From assembly GCA_902984215.1 (NCBI GenBank), contig CADWAF010001184.1, positions 1-20,994 of the forward strand: DNA of 20,994 nucleotides, written 5' to 3'. Of this stretch, positions 9,045 through 18,033 are shown piece after piece (position 1 is the first letter of the stretch; each line of letters begins with the position of its first letter). The translations under genes were made by a program, and so were the position numbers. The notes beneath the pieces were generated by a model. That model ran no database searches. It saw nothing but the letters and a program-made list of their open reading frames with translations, and was not told the origin of the DNA. The stretch comes from Willaertia magna (Eukaryota > Heterolobosea > Eutetramitea > Acrasida > Naegleriidae).

Positions 9045-10323
9045 ATGAATAGACCTGGTTCAGGCACGCAATTAGCAAAAACAAAATTACCAACCCCAAC
9101 AAAGGGTAGTACTAGAGCCTTATCTTCGGAAAGGAAAAAGAGATCTGAAGTTTTGTTAATTGAGGATAAGAAAAAGCTTAATTCAACTAAGGAAAATGAA
9201 TTACCAGATGTGTTCTATACTGTTAAGGATGTTGAAAAGGAAATGAAAGAATTATCTGAATTACATAAGGAAATGTCAAAAGTAAGACCAACAAAGATAT
9301 CTGCCACACTTGTAAGTGAAAAGAACTTACTTGAAAAACCAAATGGAGAAGAAGAATTGTAAGTATTACACTTTACAGACTTTTTAACATTATCTAAGCT
9401 TTAACAAACTATTCAGCCTTACTCATTTAAGACTAGATAGATGTAATATAGCCGTAATTGAAAATATTGAATTGTATTCTAATGTAACTCATATTTATTT
9501 ACAATATGTAGGTAATTTTATTATTATTATTAATAACTTGAATTTTAAGAATAATATTAAAGAATTATCTCATGAATTTAAATTTTTGCCAAACTTGAGG
9601 TTTTTAGCCTTATTTAATAATAAAATACAAAGAATTGATGATGAACTAAAGGAAAATGAAAAATTACAGTATTTAGATGTTTCTAACAATGACATTACTT
9701 TTATTGATTTTAATGCTTTGCCAAAGAGTTTATCAATTTTAAACTTGTTGAACAATTCCCTGAATCAGGGGCTTGAAAAAGAAACTGCCTTAGAAATATT
9801 TCCAAACCTAGTGCAGTTAAATGAAGAATATCTTGAACAAAGAGTGAATGACTTTGGAATAACTTTAACTAACAGTAAAGAGACAGAAAGTGAAGAAGAC
9901 AAATTGGATCAATTAACTGTTCAACAATTAAGAAAATCACAAACTGGAGAAAATTTGTTGCAAATTATTACAAAGATTAAAAGTGATGCTGAAGAGGACG
10001 AGGAGGAACAAGATGAAATGGAGCTAGCTCCTATTGACAGAAGTTATTATGAAGCCAGCATTGCGAATTATGTCAGGACAACGGAGGAAGCTTATGCAAA
10101 AAACTTAAAATTTGCAGAGGATGAGATTGAAAAGCATCAGAAACATTTAGATGAACAAATTAATTCCCTTAAATTAGAATTTGAAAGTAAGAGAAATATA
10201 ATGTTAGAAGAATGTAGAAAAAGAAAAGAAGAAATAAGGAGTAAAAGAAAAACTTTACAATCACCAACTAGTGATGACTCTATTAATAATAATACAAATG
10301 ACGGTGAGGTTATTACTGATTAA
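9045..10323 (+). CDS. LRRC46-like leucine-rich-repeat, coiled-coil protein (three exons)
   Basis: Exons are 9045-9358, 9399-9507 and 9550-10323, giving 398 residues. Intron 1 (40 nt, GTAAGT...CTAAG) and intron 2 (42 nt, GTAGGT...TTAAG) were placed by restoring the repeat phasing: LTHLRLDRCNI, then VTHIYLQYNNIKEL, then LRFLALFNNKI, LQYLDVSNNDI and LSILNLLNNSL. These are SDS22-type repeats at about residues 110-225. The N-terminal block KISATLVSEKNLLEKPN and the LPKSLSILNL block resemble LRRC46, a protein of motile flagella and sperm, which suits an organism that makes flagella. The C-terminal half is acidic and then forms a long charged coiled coil (about 310-385). For intron 1, an acceptor at 9416 also keeps the frame; the one at 9398 keeps FNKLFSL, which fits the family better. 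The family assignment is from memory of motif order, so moderate. Confidence 0.7.
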
Positions 10324-11530
10324 TGTACTTTGTAAATTTTAACAACTCTTTTCTAATTTTAAGTTCCTCTTTAATCTCAGAAATTCTTTCTTCATCGTCT
10401 GTTGTCAAATTTAATTTTACATGATTCTCTATTGAACCATTATCTCCATTTACTTTTCCTTCAACTTTCTTTTCAGTCAACAGAGTTAATTGATATTGTA
10501 ATTCTCTTTCAAACTCCTTTTCAAATGTAGAAACATTTTCAGAATTATTATTCTCTAATTGTTTCCTTTTCTCTGAAAATATTTTTGCATATTTTTCTAT
10601 AAATTCAATATTTTCCAGTAAAATTTCTCTTATAAAACTTCCTGTAAAATTTATGTTTGGTGTTTCATCTAGTAAACTTAGTTTTGCATCTCTTTGCAAA
10701 ATATCACAAATACGTGAAGCCAAATGTTGAATTACTTCTTCAAAAGATATTATATTATTGTCATTACCATTCATTTCTTCTTTAACATTGTTCTTACGAA
10801 GAAATTCCTTTAATACTCTACTACCAAATTTATTGCAAATGTTATAATTTACCCACATTAATTCTGAACTAGGCCAACCCTTCCATTGCACTAAAAATTC
10901 ATCTACTTGTACTTCTTCTTTTATTATTGTATTTGTATTAATAGTATTTGTTCCATTACTTTGTAATGATCTTTTCTTTGTTCTTTTCTTTAAAATCTTT
11001 TCAACAACCAAATTCTTTAAATGAAAATTACTTAAATCAATAACATCTCTTTTTCTTCTTTTCTTTTCAGTTAAACAAATTACACCTGGACGTCTTAATT
11101 CATTCATATCAATAGTATCAACTTGTAATTTAGCCTTTCTTTCAATAAAAGGTAGAAATTCTTTTCCATAAGCTTCATTATAATTCTTCTTTTCTAATTC
11201 TAAATTAATTTTAGGGTTATCGGTGGGGATATTGATAGGTTTATCTTTTTGGAATATTGCTTTGGAAGAATTTAAAAGAACTGTTTCATCATTATAAACA
11301 TCTAATGGATTAGCTTCTATATAGTGAATTGATTCAAAACCATCTCCTTCATCTACTTCTATATATTCTAATGCATTAACTTTATCATTTAATTCAATTA
11401 TTAAAGTTTCTTCTTCCGGTAATAATTGTATTACTCTTTCATATTTACGTTTCTTTAAAGATTGTTGTTGGTTTTCATCGGAACCTTCTTCAGGTAGAAT
11501 ATCAAACAAGATGTGTTCTTTAGTCTTCAT
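10313..11530 (-). CDS. Chromodomain protein with an insert in the chromodomain
   Basis: A 405-residue, intronless, mostly charged protein. The chromodomain is split: strand 1 is LVVEKILKKRTKK (173-185), then about 25 residues of low-complexity insert, then EFLVQWKGWPSSELMWV (211-227) and VLKEFLRKN (239-247), matching the HP1-type YLVKWKGW...LxxFxxx pattern. Chromodomains bind methylated histone tails through an aromatic cage; two of the three cage positions are aromatic here (both Trp of WKGW), while the first (Leu/Asn near 173) is not. A basic cluster KKRRKR (156-161) could be a nuclear localisation signal. No chromoshadow, SET or helicase domain is present; the C-terminus is helical and charged. 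Its last 11 bp overlap the end of the LRRC46-like gene, and its start lies 22 bp from the LYR gene. Confidence 0.68.
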   Translation of the reverse strand: MKTKEHILFDILPEEGSDENQQQSLKKRKYERVIQLLPEEETLIIELNDKVNALEYIEVDEGDGFESIHYIEANPLDVYNDETVLLNSSKAIFQKDKPINIPTDNPKINLELEKKNYNEAYGKEFLPFIERKAKLQVDTIDMNELRRPGVICLTEKKRRKRDVIDLSNFHLKNLVVEKILKKRTKKRSLQSNGTNTINTNTIIKEEVQVDEFLVQWKGWPSSELMWVNYNICNKFGSRVLKEFLRKNNVKEEMNGNDNNIISFEEVIQHLASRICDILQRDAKLSLLDETPNINFTGSFIREILLENIEFIEKYAKIFSEKRKQLENNNSENVSTFEKEFERELQYQLTLLTEKKVEGKVNGDNGSIENHVKLNLTTDDEERISEIKEELKIRKELLKFTKYINQ

Positions 11531-11552
11531 TAGTTAACAAGTTTTAAAATAA
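11531..11552. promoter_or_regulatory. 22-bp gap between divergent start codons
   Basis: Only 22 bp separate the ATG of the chromodomain gene (minus strand) from the ATG of the LYR-motif gene (plus strand). The sequence is entirely A/T-rich apart from a GTTAAC palindrome. Both promoters must therefore reach into the opposite gene's coding region, or one or both transcripts have almost no 5' leader. Confidence 0.5.
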
Positions 11553-12033
11553 ATGCCAAGAACCGATTTTTTTAACTTTTTTAATAAAGTGAAAAGAAGT
11601 TTATTGAAACGAAAGTTATTGAAAAAGTTTGGTGGTGATGTAGATAGATTTGTAGAAGAGTATTCAAAACCAAAAGTATTATCACTTTATAGGGATTGGA
11701 TGAAAACATTAGATAAAACATTACCTTTAGCCTTGAGAGAAGTCAGCAAGCAAGTAAGTTACATTAATTTATTAATTTACATTTAAAATTGTTATTTCCG
11801 AAAAGCAATTACGAAATTACTTTCAAACAGCAAAAGAAGACTATAGTCCTTATCTAATATTGAATGAATTAGATGCAGGACAATACGCTTTGGAATTGTG
11901 GAAGGAAGGTGATAGAAATGCCTTGAAATATGGAATACCAAGACAATTCTCCGTTTATTGGGCGCGTAGAGAACAAAAACCCCCAAATAGTGTAATGTAC
12001 AGACGATATACACCTTATTTCTATTCTATTTAA
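11553..12033 (+). CDS. Small LYR-motif (Complex1_LYR-like) protein, two exons
   Basis: Exons are 11553-11753 and 11806-12033. The 52-nt intron (11754-11805, GTAAGT...AAAAG) is phase 0 and gives 142 residues. Residues 43-49 read LSLYRDW, with the Leu-Tyr-Arg tripeptide at 45-47 on an amphipathic helix, then [19 protein letters not shown]. This fits the LYR family of small mitochondrial proteins (Fe-S cluster delivery, respiratory-complex assembly or subunits), which have a downstream Arg/Phe pair at this spacing. The N-terminus is strongly basic, as expected for mitochondrial import. The C-terminal ~45 residues ([15 protein letters not shown]..., [12 protein letters not shown]) are not familiar to me. 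Which LYR member it is cannot be decided. Its stop codon interlocks with that of the Myb gene. Confidence 0.58.
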
Positions 12034-14420
12034 AAGAAATCTTTGTATTGTAATTGTGAAATGTCAAATGAAATAGATCTGTTGTGGAAACCATTATTCA
12101 TCTTTTTCCTTTTTGTAGATCTGTCAAATTCAACTGGTGGTAAAAATCCACTATTAATTTGTTGGCCTGATGTATTATCCTCTAGGAAACTACTTAAATC
12201 AGAGTCTTTCACTAATTCATTCAAATCCATATCCTCATTAAATACAGTAGATGGTCTGTTCTTTCCAGGCGTACTGGAAGAACTATTGCCACTAGTGTTA
12301 CTGACTTCATTCATAGAGTCAATTGGCTCCTCTGATTTCATTTGATTCAGCAGTCCACTACTGACTTGATTGATAAGTGTTTCATCCAATTGAAATACTT
12401 CATTATTATTGTCATATAAATTCTCCCAAGGGTCAATTCCATCTATAAATACAACTGGTGAATCTACAATTATCTCAATTTCATCTTGTTTAGGTGAAAT
12501 AGGTTCTTCTTTAATTTGAACTTGATTATTATTGTTATTTTCAACATACGTTGAAGTACTGTTACAATTTGTGGCAGTTGATGTTGATTTTTGAAGTGGA
12601 ATAATGTTTTGTTGTACACCACCTCCATTTGGAATTATAATAGGTGTGGCACCATTATTTAAAGGTTGGTGCATACCAAAGTTAAAATTATTTTGAACTG
12701 GTAATAAACTTAAAAGGGATGAATTTTGTTGATGATTGGAAGAGGATGAACTTGTTGTGGAAAAACTTATTGGAGAACCACTTGGTGTTGGACTTAAAGT
12801 TGTTGAAGTGCTTGTAGTGGCGTTTGTGTTGGAAGAAACATTCCCACCATTCATACTTGCTTGATTGTTAAAAGCGTGTGTTAAATTATTAATGTTAAAA
12901 TTATTTCTAACACCACCATCATGTAAACCTTGATAAAAAACAGTATCTGACAATGATCGTTTGTGTCTAGCTTTTGAAAGAGAAATATCATGAGCTAAAA
13001 AGGGATTTGGTTGAATTGCTGCAGAAATTGGTAAATTTGGGTTTTTCCTTTGTTTTCTTTGTACAGAAGTGCTACTGGAAGGAGGTGGGGTTACAACTTG
13101 ATTTGTTGAAATAGTTGTTGGTGTGGTAGTTTGCTTTTTCTTTCTTGCTATCAATGAATTGAAATGATTCTTGCAAGCATTATCAGTTCTTCCTGGCAAT
13201 AGTTTCGATATCTCTGCCCACTTATTACCTAATTTTGCTTGAGCTTCTAACAATGTATTTTCTTCTTCCTCCAGCCAAGGTCCCTTTTTAATATTTGGGT
13301 CCAAGTGATTGTACCAACGTTCCCTGCATTGTTTTCCAATTCTTCCTGGTAAATTAGAAGCTATCATACTCCAATTCTCTGGTCCATATAAACCTACAAG
13401 TTTTACTATAGCCTCATCCTCTTCTTTGGTCCAAGGCCCTTTTACAAGGTTTGGGTTCAAAACTTTTTGCCATCTATGTAAACATTGCACGCTTGTTCTA
13501 TTATTTAACATTTCGGCAATTTTCTTCCAATTCTTCCCGCCATGAATTTGAACTGCTTTCTTCAAAAGTTCATCTTCTTCTTCAGACCAACCCCCTTTCT
13601 TTGATCTTCTTACTGGACCAGTTCTTCTAATAGTGTTTTGACTCTTTTTATCATTCATATCTAATGTTGAAATACCGTCCAATGAAACACTTGATGCATC
13701 CATATTAGAATGATTACTACTAGTGTTAAAAGTATTATTACTTGCAGTTTCCATAACTGCGGTATTACATACATGCATTTGATTGTTTACTATATGATTC
13801 GTACCGTTTTGTATTACGGTAGGATTGATTACAGGTTTGTTGTTATTATTATTATTTGTCTGTATGAAATGAGGTTGTTGTTGAAACTCTATTTGAGAAT
13901 TAGTATTATTATTGAAATTTTGTGGAGTATTGTTGTTATACAGTATAGGTGGGGATTGTTGGTTTTGTAAAGCTAATTGTTGAAGATGCAAGAAAGCAGC
14001 GGCTTGCTCTTGTTGAAATAATGTAAACATTTTAGCTTGTTCTTGTTGGAACTTTAAAAATTGTTCCATATCTATACTTGAAAGTTGGATATTCGGAGGG
14101 TTGTTACAAGGGATAGTGTTTGGCGGAACTCTTAAGTAGGGATTGTACATTTGTTGTTTATATGAAGATATGTTAAAGGGTTGTTGTTGTTGTTGAAAAT
14201 TCATAGTAGTATGATGATTCGTGTTATTGTTGGGATTGTTATTAAAAACTACAGGAATTGAAGGATTTACATTATTTACATCTAATAATTGTTGAAAAGT
14301 TGTATCAACATTTTGCGGTACAAAATTCGTATTGTTATTGTTGGGTGTTTGGGTAACGACTGGCTGATGAAAATTGATTCGACATGAATTGGGGAGTGAA
14401 TTCTCCTTTCGTTCTTGCAT
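12030..14420 (-). CDS. Three-repeat Myb (R1R2R3) transcription factor
   Basis: A 796-residue intronless nuclear protein. Three consecutive Myb repeats occupy about residues 276-426. R1 has [12 protein letters not shown], then NWKKIAE and [12 protein letters not shown]2 has [12 protein letters not shown], then NWSMIA and [12 protein letters not shown]3 has [12 protein letters not shown], then [24 protein letters not shown]. This is the animal c-Myb / plant MYB3R arrangement, which binds AACNG sites and often controls cell-cycle genes. The first ~250 residues are Asn/Gln-rich with short poly-Gln runs; the C-terminal 370 residues are Ser/Thr/Asn-rich and end in acidic blocks that could activate transcription. 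Two sumoylation-like sites occur, IKEE (636-639) and MKSE (693-696), plus RSLS (488-491) and RSIS phosphorylation-like sites. The start is the ATG at 14418-14420. DNA targets are inferred from the family only. Confidence 0.92.
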   Translation of the reverse strand: MQERKENSLPNSCRINFHQPVVTQTPNNNNTNFVPQNVDTTFQQLLDVNNVNPSIPVVFNNNPNNNTNHHTTMNFQQQQQPFNISSYKQQMYNPYLRVPPNTIPCNNPPNIQLSSIDMEQFLKFQQEQAKMFTLFQQEQAAAFLHLQQLALQNQQSPPILYNNNTPQNFNNNTNSQIEFQQQPHFIQTNNNNNNKPVINPTVIQNGTNHIVNNQMHVCNTAVMETASNNTFNTSSNHSNMDASSVSLDGISTLDMNDKKSQNTIRRTGPVRRSKKGGWSEEEDELLKKAVQIHGGKNWKKIAEMLNNRTSVQCLHRWQKVLNPNLVKGPWTKEEDEAIVKLVGLYGPENWSMIASNLPGRIGKQCRERWYNHLDPNIKKGPWLEEEENTLLEAQAKLGNKWAEISKLLPGRTDNACKNHFNSLIARKKKQTTTPTTISTNQVVTPPPSSSTSVQRKQRKNPNLPISAAIQPNPFLAHDISLSKARHKRSLSDTVFYQGLHDGGVRNNFNINNLTHAFNNQASMNGGNVSSNTNATTSTSTTLSPTPSGSPISFSTTSSSSSNHQQNSSLLSLLPVQNNFNFGMHQPLNNGATPIIIPNGGGVQQNIIPLQKSTSTATNCNSTSTYVENNNNNQVQIKEEPISPKQDEIEIIVDSPVVFIDGIDPWENLYDNNNEVFQLDETLINQVSSGLLNQMKSEEPIDSMNEVSNTSGNSSSSTPGKNRPSTVFNEDMDLNELVKDSDLSSFLEDNTSGQQINSGFLPPVEFDRSTKRKKMNNGFHNRSISFDISQLQYKDFF

Positions 14421-14990
14421 TTTTAAATTTTTTTATTCTTATTTTTAAATTTTCATGAAGAAGACAATGAAATTTAGCTTTTCAGGCTCAGAAAATGTTC
14501 TCAAGATTGTTCCGCCACTTGCAGTTTACTGATTTTTAAAAATATATCTTAGAAGGTTTTTTTTATGCTGTCTATCGTGGCGTTTTGGTTATTCAAGTTA
14601 TACTTTAGTAATTGTTATCAATTTGTTATAAAACTCACCACTTTTTCTTTTTGCTTGTTATCGATTCTTTCTTGTTAAAGATCTTTATTAAAAATTTGTA
14701 AATTATTGAAAAATGTATATTTTCCAATTTTTTTTATTGTGGTTCTCTAAGGTGAAAATCATAGAAAATTGTTAAAAAACATCCAACGTATAAATAGGGG
14801 TTGACTAAGTCCCGTTCACTGACATCCAATGAAATAATCAATTCGAAGCCGGCAGTTTATTCCTCTTCGAACGTGTTCTAAACATGGAAATACGTTGGTT
14901 CCCTTTACTAATCTAGGTAAAAAATTATTATTGTTATTAATCTTATTAAAATTTTAAATCATTCCTTTAAATTATTCACAATCACCTTTA
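14421..14990. promoter_or_regulatory. Long intergenic region upstream of the Myb gene
   Basis: No convincing coding frame was found in this 570-bp stretch; it lies between the Myb start and the SAP30-like gene's stop, both on the minus strand. Most of it is A/T-rich, but about 14783-14925 is visibly richer in G and C. That part holds TATAAATAG on the plus strand (14789-14797), a CCGTT (14812-14816), which reads AACGG on the minus strand and matches a Myb core site, and two copies of TTCGAA that can pair as a 7-bp stem (14842-14848 with 14865-14871). It most likely contains the Myb promoter; a small RNA on the plus strand cannot be excluded. Confidence 0.4.
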
Positions 14991-15484
14991 TTATTGTTTT
15001 AATCTTCCAGGTATTGCACATTCTAATCGGAACAATAATTGATTTATAACATTATTTTCATTAATATATTTCCATTCATCTTTAAAATGATGCATTGCAG
15101 CATTCTCTAAATCTTCCTTTTCACTTAAGCTTGTTACATTATGTAAATTATGAAATCTTTGATATTTAATTAATTGATCTTTAGAAAAGTTCTTTAAAAA
15201 ACATTCAACTGGTTGTCCCGAAGGTTCTTTCAATGTCTTTTTCTGTTTTGTAATTCTATTAGGTTTAGATCTATCCTGTACTTTTCTTTTCTTAAAATGT
15301 CCATTCATTGGGGTGACTGTATGTAAGAATTGTACATGAGTAGAATTGATGTTTTTTTGAATTATTTGTGCTTGTTCTTGTTTAGATGCATTACTTAGGT
15401 ATTTATCATAAAAATCATCATCTACAATAACTATTTCTTCGGTATCATCTAAATTACTTTCTTCCTCTTCTTCTTCGCTTACAT
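14991..15484 (-). CDS. SAP30-like Sin3/HDAC complex subunit; first exon not identified
   Basis: From the in-frame ATG at 15306-15308 the protein is 105 residues. It has a basic region (FKKRKVQDRSKPNRITKQKK) and then the SAP30 Sin3-binding pattern: FLKNFSKDQLIKYQRFHNL, DLENAAMHHFKDEW and NVINQLLFRL. SAP30 links Sin3 to histone deacetylase in gene repression. The same frame continues upstream of that ATG for 58 codons with a clearly protein-like acidic stretch (VSEEEEEESNLDDTEEIVIV) back to a strong acceptor (TTTTATTTTCAAACAG, ending at 15485). So the true start is very probably in an upstream exon joined in phase 1, which I could not place: no ATG-bearing frame upstream reaches a good GT donor in the right phase. 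If the intron is in the 5' leader instead, translation would start at 15308. Confidence 0.62.
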
Positions 15485-16011
15485 CTGTTTGAAAATAAAA
15501 AAAGTGCTTTTTTAAAGAATTAATAGTAAAAAAAGAATGGTATTGTGATTAATCATTTCATTGGTTGAATATCTTTTTGCCAAATGTACAGGAAGAGAAC
15601 CTTCGGAAGGAGGATGTTCACTTTCAAATAATAATAATTCTAAACAATATAATTGTAATTATGGTGTTTGTAAGAGAATTCAAGGAAATAATAAATCATC
15701 AACAAAAAACAATAATGAAGAATATTCTTCACTTAGCGATGAGGTTTAAATAATTATTTATGATGATTAAAGTTGTCTTTGTTTATTAACTTTTGTAATG
15801 ACGTTATTGTTAGTTGAAACGTCTTTCTCGAATTTAATGAGAAACAATTGGCAATCAAACTGAAAATTAAAAGTAATGAACAATGTAACTAAAATAAATT
15901 TCTTCTCTCTATACACTTATAGCTCAATAATTTGTAACATTTTTGTAACAATTTCTTCATCATCACTTGTCAGTAGTAAAACAGTCTTTAAAATCATTAC
16001 AATAAAAAAAT
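15485..16011. other. Unresolved region between the SAP30-like and two-span membrane genes
   Basis: This region of about 527 bp should contain the start of the SAP30-like gene (minus strand) and the promoter of the membrane-protein gene (plus strand). A stop-free plus-strand frame runs from 15549 to 15749 (LVEYLFAKCTG, then Ser/Asn-rich, ending SSLSDEV), without an ATG. The minus strand over 15514-15660 also has a stop-free frame (SEGSLPVHLAKRYSTNEM) that resembles an ankyrin helix pair. Neither can be built into a gene with good splice sites. Coding remnants or a missed gene are both possible. Confidence 0.35.
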
Positions 16012-16530
16012 ATGACAATTACTGACGCAGCCTACCAAGCGCAACAATCCTCTCGGGATGGGAGAAAATCAAATGCTGTATTTCTAACTAGTGTTGTTGT
16101 CACTCTTGTTTTTATACTTTCATTATTAGGAATCTTTGTTGGAATTATAGTTTTTGGTGCAAGTGAAAAACCTGATGAAAATACATTAACGAAACAAGTA
16201 GATTGTAATATTAGACAAATAGCAACTAGAAATTGTACCAATTCATGTTCTTTAGTTGTTTATATTCCAATGTTGGGAAGAGAATTTGAAACTGAGAAAT
16301 TTAGTCAATCATTAGGTGTTTATAATTCAAAAGCTGGTGACACTGTTCCATGCTACATTAATACATTTTACGATAACATTGATGGCAATAAGGTTGCAAT
16401 AGAAAAAAGAGTATCTAATTATGAATATAATATGACAGTGGCTGGATCATCACTAATTGCAACAAGTGTATTTTTATTGGCTGTTTCTTTCACTGTTGGA
16501 TATTTCAGTTTTTATAAATTATTGAGATAA
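16012..16530 (+). CDS. Two-span membrane protein of unknown function
   Basis: A 172-residue intronless protein that I do not recognise. A short Gln/Ser/Arg cytosolic-type tail (1-20) is followed by a strong hydrophobic segment (about 23-49), an extracytoplasmic-type domain of about 95 residues, a second hydrophobic segment (about 143-167) and a very short basic tail (FYKLLR). The central domain has four cysteines (65, 75, 79, 114), which could form two disulfides, and two N-glycosylation sequons (NCT at 74, NMT at 140), fitting a secretory-pathway or plasma-membrane protein with both ends in the cytosol. The layout, with a short Cys-containing domain between two spans and a late VPCYI motif, recalls DUF3592-type proteins, but the match is weak. 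The ATG at 16012 is preceded by an A-rich leader. Confidence 0.72.
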   Translation: MTITDAAYQAQQSSRDGRKSNAVFLTSVVVTLVFILSLLGIFVGIIVFGASEKPDENTLTKQVDCNIRQIATRNCTNSCSLVVYIPMLGREFETEKFSQSLGVYNSKAGDTVPCYINTFYDNIDGNKVAIEKRVSNYEYNMTVAGSSLIATSVFLLAVSFTVGYFSFYKLLR

Positions 16531-16536
16531 TTGTAA

Positions 16537-16546
16537 AATAAATAAA
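16537..16546 (+). terminator. Possible overlapping poly(A) signals
   Basis: AATAAATAAA, two overlapping AATAAA hexamers, lies 6 bp after the stop of the membrane-protein gene, in the 113-bp gap before the convergent IDH gene. It is a plausible cleavage/polyadenylation signal, but A/T-rich background weakens the case. Confidence 0.35.
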
Positions 16547-16643
16547 AATTGTATTTACTAATACATTTATTTAAAGTTTTGAAATTCTGTGTACAGGCCT
16601 ATTAGCAATTTATTAATCATTAAAGGATCAAAAAAGTAGATGC

Positions 16644-18033
16644 TTACAAACCGAGTTTCTTCTTTAAATTACTGTCGATAGCATCCATGAATTCCTTAGT
16701 ATTTAAGTATTGTTGACGAGAAACACTAAACAAATTGTTAAATATTTGAAGAATGAAAATAAACTTACTTGTTACCATGAATACAGATAGCTAAATCCTT
16801 AGTCATCTTTCCTTCTCTAACAGTATCAATAGTTGCATCTTCAAGAGCTTGACAGAAACGTGCTAATTCTTCATTACCATCTAATTTAGCTCTATGTGCT
16901 AAACCTCTAGACCAAGCAAAGATAGAAGCAACAGGATTAGTAGAAGTTTCTTCTCCCTTTTGATATTGTCTGTAATGTCTTGTAACAGTTCCGTGAGCTG
17001 CTTCAGCTTCAACAGTCTTACCATCAGGACACATTAAAACAGATGTCATTAAACCTAATGAACCATAACCTTGAGCAACAATATCAGATTGGACATCACC
17101 ATCGTAGTTCTTACAAGCCCAAATGAATCCACCATTACTCTTTAATGATTGAGCAACCATATCATCAATTAAACGATGTTCATACCAAATACCAAGATCC
17201 TTGAACTTTTGTTTAAATTCATTTTCATAAATCTCTTGGAAGATATCTTTAAATCTACCATCATATGCCTTTAAGATAGTATTCTTTGTTGAAAGATATA
17301 AAGGCCATTTCTTATCTAATGCAACATTAAAGCAACTATATGCAAAATCTCTAATAGATTCATCAGTATTGTACATTCCCATTGCAACTCCAGCATCTTT
17401 GAAATCAAAGATAGTATAAGTTACAGGTTCACCTTCAACTGGTGTAAACTTCATCTCTAATTTACCAGCACCTTTAACAACAATATCGGTAGCCTTGTAT
17501 TGATCTCCGTGAGCATGACGACCAATAACAATTGGTTTAGTCCATCCAGGAACTAATCTAGGAATATTTTCAATAACAATTGGTTCTCTGAAAACTGTAC
17601 CTCCTAAGATGTTTCTGATAGTACCGTTTGGTGATTTCCACATACTCTTTAAATTGAATTCTTTAACACGAGCTTCATCAGGGGTGATAGTTGCACACTT
17701 AATACCAACATTATATTGTTTAATTGCATTTGCTGCATCAACAGTAATTTGATCATTAGTTTCATCTCTTTTTTCTAAGCCTAAATCATAGTATTTAATA
17801 TCTAAATCAAGATATGGATGAATGAAATAATCTTTAATCCATTGCCAGATAATACGGGTCATTTCATCACCGTCTAATTCAACAACTGGATTAGCAACTT
17901 TAATCTTTTGGAAGGTACTCATGTTTGTTAAAGAAGAATGATAAAAGTTAAAAGCTTGGTAGTTGTTGAGGAATTTTTTGTTTGGATTGAATTTCACACT
18001 CGCTAATAAACGTTTGGCTACTGTCGATCTCAT
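16644..18033 (-). CDS. IDH: NADP-dependent isocitrate dehydrogenase, two exons
   Basis: Exons are 18033-16769 and 16725-16644; the 43-nt intron is 16726-16768 (GTAAGT...TTTAG). Splicing replaces a premature stop and adds the expected C-terminus [20 protein letters not shown]..., giving 448 residues. The enzyme oxidises isocitrate to 2-oxoglutarate with NADP+. Visible hallmarks are the opening [15 protein letters not shown], the substrate loop [19 protein letters not shown], the active-site GRHAHGDQY (the Arg equivalent to human IDH1 Arg132 is present), IDDMVAQ and the dehydrogenase signature around [19 protein letters not shown]. The frame opens at a TTG at 18051, but the first ATG is 18031-18033, giving a presequence [14 protein letters not shown] typical of mitochondria. 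A second in-frame Met (residue 38, [12 protein letters not shown]) sits exactly where cytosolic IDH1-type enzymes begin. Confidence 0.95.

Noticed and set aside
9518..9531. TTA/ATT trinucleotide run as a microsatellite of interest.
   Set aside because: It is very short and lies within the proposed intron 2 of the LRRC46-like gene; ordinary AT-rich intron sequence.
12043..13970. Several plus-strand open frames inside the Myb gene, and similar antisense frames inside the CIA30-like, P450, RCC1, IDH and cpRAS genes.
   Set aside because: They are antisense shadows of well-supported coding regions, with no recognisable domains.
14800..14870. A possible tRNA because of TTCGAA near a TGACTAAGT box.
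   Set aside because: The bases flanking TTCGAA do not form a T-stem on either strand, and no acceptor or anticodon stem could be built.
14841..14884. Short minus-strand frame MFRTRSKRNKLPASN as an upstream exon of the Myb gene.
   Set aside because: It is only 15 codons long, has no good donor in phase, and the Myb protein has a sound ATG of its own.
14895..14960. Resemblance of CCCTTTACTAAT to the U5 snRNA loop 1, with a T-rich Sm-like site about 50 nt later.
   Set aside because: The flanking stem is only about four base pairs (GGTT with AATC), the loop lacks one T of the conserved run, and the longer U5 stem and the complementary downstream segment are absent.
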